Positions 39,901 through 48,900 of a stretch of DNA of 64,000 nt are shown here, piece by piece. The notes under the pieces are model-generated. The model did not search any database. It was not told where the DNA came from and was given only the letters and a program-made list of their open reading frames with translations. Numbering within the stretch: the stretch's first letter is position 1; each line of letters starts with the position of its first letter. This DNA comes from Lytechinus variegatus. Taxonomy: Eukaryota > Echinodermata > Echinoidea > Temnopleuroida > Toxopneustidae. Location: NCBI RefSeq assembly GCF_018143015.1, contig NC_054758.1, positions 7,797,501-7,861,500 on the forward strand, given 5' to 3'. The translations under genes were made by a program, and so were the position numbers.

Positions 39901-42900
39901 AAAGGGTATTTATGTTTTCTCTGATTGTTCTTATTATCATCCTGAGCTTCCTGTTAAACAACAACCAAAGCAAATGTTCCTCTCCACATTGTCTACTCTT
40001 TGCTCTACATGTATAATTCATTTGTCTTTTGTGTGTACCAGGTGGCAGAACCTTGTCTTTCCTATTGGTGACAGTCCTCTTTTCAACATGGAAGATGAGC
40101 TCACAAAGAAAGATGAGGATGCAGCTCAAGCGAAAGAAGGAGAGAAGGACAAAAAGAAAGAGGTAAATTTCAATCAGGGTCCATATGGGTGGTTCATAAA
40201 GCTGTCTGTAAGTAATGAGTGACTTTATGAACAACTTTTGATCCTTTCTCAGGTGCTAATTCCACACAAATGAAAATTTGGTGCGCATAATTCACCCCGA
40301 GAAAGGATCACCAGTCATTCACAAAGTCCCTTATAACTTATGGACAGCTTTATGAAAACACCCACCAGGACTCCTGAAACACAGAGCTTAACTTCTGATC
40401 ATATAGCTGATCTTTATAACTGGTTCGCAATGGCCATTTTGTATGGTCCTTCTCTAAGCTTTATGGTGCCACAACCATATGGAAATCCATCTTTGTCATA
40501 ATTAATATTCCTACAGGAAATTTGCCCATTGCCCTTTGTAAGCAAAGTAGAAATGTTAAGAGAATGATGAATGTATGAATATAAATTTTGTCTGGAAAAC
40601 GTTTTGAACAAATTTGCACTTTAGATGTTGGCGTTGCTGGCTTTCTATAGCTGTTGTATATCAGGGGCCCGTTGCAGAAAGAGTTGCGTTTAAACGCAAG
40701 TCTAAAAATCAATTGCAAGTCAGGAATGCGCGCTGTTGATTGGTTGAAAATCAAGTTGCGCATGATTTTTAGAGTTGCGTTTGATTGCAACTCTTTCTGC
40801 AACGGGCCCCAGATCAATCACAACTCTTTATAAGACAGGGCCCAGTAGTTCTGTTTCCAATGAATAATGTTCCCTTTGTGAAACATGTATTACAGGAATC
40901 TCTCCAGAAACACACAGGATCAGTTCTAGTTTCAGTTTGGTTTATTTTCATTTCGACTCAAGTCTATTTAACAGTAAAAGAAATCATTGCAAAGATATAA
41001 ATGAACATACAAGTATATACACTATGACAATATAACATAGATTAATAAATATTTACAATAGTCACTAAACAATATGATAATCATATTAATAATAATATTT
41101 ACAATGAATGAGATAATCATGATAATAATAACTGTAGAATAATCATGATAAAGCATTTTGCATATACATGTAACTTCTTTTATTCATCTTTACTATTTGA
41201 AGAAATGTTGAGGAAATGGAGGGATCCCGTAAAAAGCAGCGCTTGTTGAGTGAGGATTCCTCAAAGAATAAGTTAAAAGACAGATTTGTAGGTATGAGTA
41301 TAAATGCAAGAACAAGAAAAAAAATCCTTAAAACGAAATCGTGTTATGCTATTGTGATGAATGGAGTACGGAAATGATAAATAATAATAATAAAGAAGGG
41401 ATCATAAAGACCCCTTTCTGTAACATTCTTGGGTGGTCATCGTATGTAGGTTCTCAATTAGAAAAATAATCATCCTGCTTTATATTTCTTCTGAAGCCTG
41501 AAGAAGAAGATGCGGAGGATGATGGAGGGGATGATGGGAAGGATCCGTCTAGGGTCCAGTCCGGTCATTCTACGGTATCATCACTAGGAGGAGAGATGCC
41601 TCTTAAACTAGGTGTCCACCAAGGGCACCTGGATGAACTCATCGCGATGGGGAACATAGACCTTGCAGACTTACGCGGAGAGGTAAGGATGTGTTGTTGG
41701 CAGTGATGATGATGATGATGTTCGTCCTTCACTAGCGAAGACGACCACAACTTTAAAAAATCCTATGGTTCGAAGATGGCAAAATAAAGCAATTTCTGCC
41801 TGTAAGTCTGTTGGGGTTAGGGTTAGGGTCTGTTGCAGTGTGGACAAACAAAAGCTGGCAGTGGGGCAGTGATGACGTTTGCTCTGCTTTTTTGATGCTA
41901 GCGTTTTTGCGCCTGCTTGTCCATACGTCTTTACCTGTACCCTGACACACCAGCCCTAACCATGGTGCTCCAGGCAGAACGGTCCTCAGCTGCAGTACCG
42001 CATAAGTCAACTTTCTGTAAGTTGAATGATAATCGTAGTCAAAGGTTTTGTCAGATCAGCATATGAAAAACATTGTTATTGTTTGCACTTTCTAGGTTTA
42101 ACACATTTCTTTGGTCTTGAGAGATTATACTAAGGCAGATTTATGAAAGAGGGTTTCAAGTTTAATACGCCCCCCCCCCCCCGAATCGCCCCAAGAGCCC
42201 TTCAACACTGAAAACGAGCCCCCTGAAATTCCCATTAGATACAGTGTAACCTGTAATACAATGTGGGTATGTCGTGGTCTAGTGGGTCTGACTCGCACCT
42301 TTTAAATAGAGGGTTGTAGGTTCGAATCCCTTGCATGCATTGGGCGCTGTTGAAAAGGTGGTAGCTCAAGCGTAAGCTGGGGTAATAATAGTTGCGTGTT
42401 GTATCCTCAGGCAAAAGCACGATATAAATCCAGGTATTATTGTAATTATTATTTGAAAATTTTGGATGATGTGCTTAAAAACTAACAAAACTAACTTTTT
42501 TGAACTGCTTTGTATTCCCCCCCCCCCTTTCAGGACATCCCAATATTTGAGAGTGCAGAAGAGACAGGAGAGACCCTCCCTCACACATTCCCTATCTATC
42601 CCATCAAGCCTAGCAGGAAGCTCAAAGCTAGTCCAGAGGCTCCGGTCGGATCACTTCCTATCATCTTCTTCTACACAAGAATTCACAAGCCCTTCACGTT
42701 TGAGAAGGAATCAGGTATGGTCTACGAATGATACAAGTATGGATACTAGCTCCACGTGGATGTTTCATAAAGCTGTTCGTAAGTTAAGAGCGACTTCAAG
42801 TAAGACTGGTGATCCTTTCTTGTGGTAAATGGTTTATTCATTGGCGATGGTTGAGCGCATAAGATAGGTTCACCAGTCGGTCTTAAAGTTGCTCTTAACT

Positions 42901-45900
42901 TACAAACAGCTTTGTGAAATGGGCACCAGGGTGCCAGCTAACACGGGAGCTGAGACAACTGGGCCGCGCTGAAAGATTAGGTGCCGAGTTGTCCAATATT
43001 GGGATTTTGTTACAACTCTTTGTATTGAATTCAAATTAATTGCAATATTTTCTACCATGATTTTTTCAATTGATTTGTGTGTTTTAGTATCAATCCTAGC
43101 ATACATGTAGGGTTATGGTTAGGTTTAGGGTTAAGGTGGTTAGGACTTAGGATGGACAACTCACCACCTAATTTTTCAGAATGGCCGATCTGTCTCAAAT
43201 TCTGAGATGAACTGGAACTTAGCTCTAGTAGCAGTGCAGTGTTTTGGTGTAGTTAAGAATTTATTGGATTACAGTAACTGCATGTCTTTTAACATCTATT
43301 CCCCAAGTGTATTTGAAGTCACTACAAAGCTTTCAAAACTCGTAACCCACATTATCTTGCACAAGTAGACTTACATCATGAATTTGGTCTTTTTACTTAA
43401 AAACCAAAATCTAAACCACATAAACCGTTTAACCTCTTTTACTAAAAAACAAAGACTTGGCTGGAGGCCGGAACCCCCAACACCTCCCTCCCAGCCTAGT
43501 TGTGGTAATTGGAACGTTATGAAATCAAGTGCTTGTGGCTATATTATAACCCCTAATACGTTGTTTACATTTACAGAGACTGCTAGTATTACTGAGATCG
43601 TAGAAGATTTGACTGGAGTTGATCTCAACAAGATGAAGAAAGAAGATCTTAGTATCAACAAAGAATATGATGAAAGATGCCTCTCAGCCATGACTATTAG
43701 GTCAGCCACCCCTTCAGAGAAGCCAGTAAGTTCCTTCACTCATAACTGGGCAATTCCAGAAAAAAAAATAGTCTGACCCTCAATTGAATTTATTTTCATA
43801 TTTTTTGCTTACTTCACTAATCATGGGACTTTTTATTCTAAATAAAAATCTATTCTATTATAAAACTTTGATTTATTTCAATGGAGATGAATTTATTAAT
43901 CATTATTTATGTATGTTTGATCTAGTCATTGGTTATTTGTATATTTCCATTTTTAGTTAAATCTGAAAATTGGAATGATCGTTTAGTCATTAATTATGGA
44001 CATAGATTTCTTGTAAACTTCTTTATTCTATTCTTAAAATTAATTTCTGTAGATTCATCACTTTATTCATTTGTACCATATTCCCATTTATTTCTACCAG
44101 GAAATGGTCCCCAAGGCTGAACTTGATATAGTTATTGAACAACACAATCAGGAGTTGACGGTCCTAACAGAAGATTTTGAGTAAGTTTACCCCTCCCCCC
44201 TCTTCCCCCCCAAAAATAACATGCAGTGATGAAATACATGTAGCACCCAAAAGAAACAACCAGTTCCGTCAAATAATTGTCCACAAATGTATTTAAATTG
44301 TCAAAGTTCATTTGTTTATTTGATATATTAATTTATTTCCACCGACTTCCAGGAAAGTGATAGCTCAACCTTAACCTGGGGGGGGGGGTAATATTAGTAG
44401 CACTTTGTATCCCCTGGAAGAAAAAGCATTCTATAGATCCAGCTATTATGATCATTATTATTATGATCTTTATTATTATTATTACTGTTATTATTATTAT
44501 CATTATTATTATTATCATCAGTGTTTTGTTTAATTTCCCCTATTAAAGAGAGTGTAAAATGCTATGCTTTGATTGTTTTATGTTTAGATCTCGGATTCGT
44601 GATTTGGCTGCAGCCCTTGAAGCAGTGCAGACTGAACAACTTAATCTACTGAGTGGAGCACCACCGGGTCAAGGAGGTAAGATATAAACAATGCATCCCA
44701 GAAAAAAAGAAAAAAACCAAGAGTAGTGATATTTTATCATAACCTGATCAGATAAGATTAGGTAACATTGGATTTTATTGAACTCTATCAACCCTCAATC
44801 AGGAGTATGAGAGTATCAAAAAGAACATATCAACAACACTGAATTTGTGTAGAAATTGAACATATATACATTAATGAATATGTGTATAAAAATTGAACAT
44901 ATTTACAGTAATGAATTTGTGTGTAAACAAAAATGAACATATTTACAATAATAAGTTTGTGTATAAAAATTGAACGTATTTGCAATGATGAATACATGTA
45001 TGTATGTGTATAAAAATGAACATGTTTACAATAATGAATACAAATCTTTGCATTGTCAAAAAACATGCTACAAAGGCTAATATAACAACAACAATAACGA
45101 AACCCACTATAAACTACCGGTATTTGTTATGTTTAGTACAATTACATTAAATGCACTGGTTATTCAACCTCCCTACCACTTCAAGTCATTACATTCACTC
45201 TGGTAAACTGTATTATTATCAAGGAATCTTCAATCATTTAGATATTTAGAGAAGTACAACATCAGAATTACTAATGATTTTTTTTTTCAAATGGCAAGTA
45301 TAAATGGTAAATGGTGTATTTTATTTCTGTCAAGTTTTAGAATCTTTCTTCATTTGTTTGAGTCAACTGAATAAATCATTTGAATATTAATGCATGTTTT
45401 ATTTAAAAAAATAAATAATTAGACGAGTCAGAAGAAAGAGTTATGGAGATGGGTAAGAGAGTGATGGTTAAGGGTTTAGACTCTCTGGTGTTCAGTGTTT
45501 GGGGTTCAGTGTCTCTTTTGTGTTCAGTGTCTCTATGGTGTTCAGTTTTTAGAATTAAGTGTCTCTATGGTGTTCACTGTGTGGTGATTTCAAGTTTAGT
45601 TTGGTGTTGGTGTTTGAAGCACCATTTTCATTGCTTCCATACCTCCAACACCTAATCTGAGTTGTTAAGAGTAAAAAGGTGCAAATCACATCATTAGATA
45701 GTGTTTACACTGCAGTGCAAAATGAATTCAAGAACATAGTAAATGTATTGAAAATGCCTGTCAAATGACAATGCACAATTGGAAGGTCTTTGTCGAGAAT
45801 TGGTGAACCAAAACGGCAGTTTCATCCTATGTTTCGGAGCTGACAAAAAATTACAAATATGTCGTTTGTCTAGAGTCCTGGGGGCCGATTCACAAGGCTG

Positions 45901-48900
45901 TTCGTAAGTTAAGAGCGACTTTAAGAACGACTGGTGATCCTTTCTTATACGCGCTTAACCATCGCCAATGTATATACCATTTACCACAAGAAAGGATCAC
46001 CAGTCGTTCTTAAAGTCGCTCTTAACTTACGAACAGCTTTATGAAACACCCACCAGGACGAAACTGTTGGTTTGACTCTCCAATTTCCAACAAAGACTTC
46101 TTAGTCGTGCTTTGTCATGAAGCGCATTTGACCGTACATTTTCTATGATCTTGTATCCGTTGTGCGTCGTGAATGTGAAAACTCCCTATTGGCTCAACAC
46201 CAACACCAAAAGTTCAGCACTTAACCTGAAATCACCCAGCATCTCTTTGGTGTTAAAGAGGGTGTTTCATAGGGTTATCATTTTTTGTCTCACCTGCGAA
46301 GCAGAGTGAGACTATAGGCGCCGCTTTTCCGACGGCGACGGCGGCGGCGGCGTCAACATCAAATCTTAACCTGAGGTTAAGTTTTTGAAATGACGTCATA
46401 ACTTAGAAAGTATATGGACCTAGTTAATGAAACTTGGCCATAAGGTTAATTAAGTATTACTGATCATCCTATTAGAGTTTCATGTCACATGACCAAGGTC
46501 AAAGGTCATTTAGGGTCAATGAACTTAGACCATGTTGGAGGAATCAACATCGAAATCTTAACCTGAGGTTAAGTTTTTGAAATGTCATCATAACTTAGAA
46601 AATATATGGACCTAGTTCATGAAACTTGGACATAAGGTTAATCAAGTATCACTGAACATCCTGCATGAGTTTCACGTCACATGACCAAGGTCAAAGGTCA
46701 TTTAGGGTCAATGAACTTTGGCCGAATTAGGGATATCTGTTGAATTCCCATCATAACTTCGAAAGTTTATGGATCTGATTCATGAAACTTGGATATAATA
46801 GCATTCAAGCATCACTGAACATTTTGTGCAAGTTTCGGGTCTCATGATTAAGGTCAAAGGTCATTTAGGGTCAATGAACTTGGGCCGAATCGGGGGTATC
46901 TGTTGAATTACCATCATAACTTTGAAAGTTTATTGGTCTAGTTCATTAAACTTGGACATTAGAGTAATCAAGTATCACTGACCATCCTGTGCTCGTTTCA
47001 GGTCACATGACCAAGGTCAAAGGTCAATGAACTTTGGCCGAATTGGGTGTATCTGTTGAATTACCATCATAACTTTGAAAGTTTATGGATCTGATTCATG
47101 AAACCTGTACATGGGAGTAATCAAGTATCACTGAACATCCTGTTTGAGTTTCAGGTCATGTGATCAAGGTCAAAGGTCATGTAAGGTCAATGAACTTTGG
47201 CCATGTTGGGGCTTTTTGTTGAATAATCATCATATCTCTGTAAATTTATTGGTCTAGTTCATAAAAAGTGGACATAAGAGTAACCATGTATCACTGAACA
47301 TCTTATGCGAGTTAGAGTAGTATTCAAAGTCAGCACTGCTGCTATATTGAACCGCGTGATGCAGGTGAGACGGCCAGAGGCATTCCACTTGTTTTTCTAA
47401 ATGTTTTTATCAAATCGAATTACAGTATTTAATAATAGTTGTTAGTTGTTGGTAAACTTGATCATGAGTCTATGAGACCTGCAGCATGAAGTGCTGGAAT
47501 ATATACCCTTTAAACTGAATGAACAAACTATGTGGACGGTTGAATATTGAATTGGATATGATTTAAGCAATATCTTAATCAAGCACAATAGTTTGTGAAA
47601 ATTTTCCTTAACTTCCCAAAGTTGAACTGATAATTTAAGCCTTGATCTTACGGTTGGTGTGTGTGTGTGTGTGCATGTGTGTGTGTGTGGAGGGGTATTG
47701 AGAAATACACAAGATACTTGTTTAACATTTATTTGCAATTATCTTAAGTTCACTTAACTGTATTGTTACATTAGAGGTAGGTATTTTCCTTTAATAGCAC
47801 AAGGCTTTATGATAGGAACCTATCACACATTGGTTAGTTCAACCTTGAGTGATACGAATAGACAATCTTGCCAGAGAGATATTATCGTAAAGAGATTCTG
47901 ATAGAGTGCATTTTTAATCCCACAATCTCACAATCTCTTTTAATTATATGGTTGAGGTTTTAGTCTTTTTCTTTTTGCTTGACATTACTCTGCACAATCC
48001 TGTTTGAAGCTGTAGTTCAAAGGAATATGCAAACTTTACGAAATACTTCAAAAGTGTATCAATTGTTTTAAGTAACCACTGGTGTTGATGGTAGTTTCGG
48101 ATATTATAATTCTTATTATTATCATTAATAATAATATTATTTTTATTATAATTATTGTTACTGTTATTATTGTTATTATTATCATATTTTGTTTGCAGTT
48201 GCTTCTTCAAGATCACCCTTCAGAGGTTGGACACCTGGTAAGGACAGTCAGCTAGTGGTCCCTCAGCCTCCGGACAAGGATCGGTCAAGCAGTAAGAAGA
48301 AGGGCAAGAAAACTGGGACCAAGTTACCGGAATGGGGGAGTGACTTGCCCAAGGACGTGAGTTTGTTTCTTTGTAGGTTATGGTAGCTCCAGTAGGAACT
48401 CTGCAGGATTGCTTTCTGCTGGTATAGTGCCAAGTTGGTATATAGCAAATTACATAGGAAATATTTAAAGTCTGTTAATCAAGCATCGCTGCTGACCTGA
48501 TAGATGACAGAAATTATTTTAGGGTCCTTTTATTAAGAGGAAACAGAGCGGGGATTCGAACTCACAACCTCATGATCACAAGTCTAATGCTCTAACCACT
48601 AGACAACATAATTGTAAAAACAAGGTAATACATATATCATTGGTTGTGGAATAATGAAAATCACACATTTATGGCTAGGATTTGATGTAGTGCCTCTTCC
48701 ATAGGATACATAGCATTGTATTAGGCATATAGCGAGTAAAGATTTATAATACTATCTCCGATGTTTTTAATGTGTATTTAGTTTTTCGAGCCTCCTTACC
48801 ATTTGGCTGTTTTACTGATAAGACTTGATTGATGTATGGATGGCCATCATGATTATTGTGTATACTCTGTATTTGTATTTTAGTTAATTATCCGTGAGCA

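Noticed and set aside
41190-41290. Exon-like segment reading EMEGSRKKQRLLSEDSSKNKL with a possible donor GTATGA
   Set aside because: Its phase does not fit between exons 10 and 11, which already join in phase. It could be a rare alternative exon but is not supported.
41812-41830. Interstitial telomere from a chromosome fusion
   Set aside because: Only two TTAGGG units; chance or slippage is enough.
48543-48609. Minus-strand tRNA gene
   Set aside because: A and B boxes are present but the anticodon and acceptor stems do not pair; better explained as a SINE head or relic.
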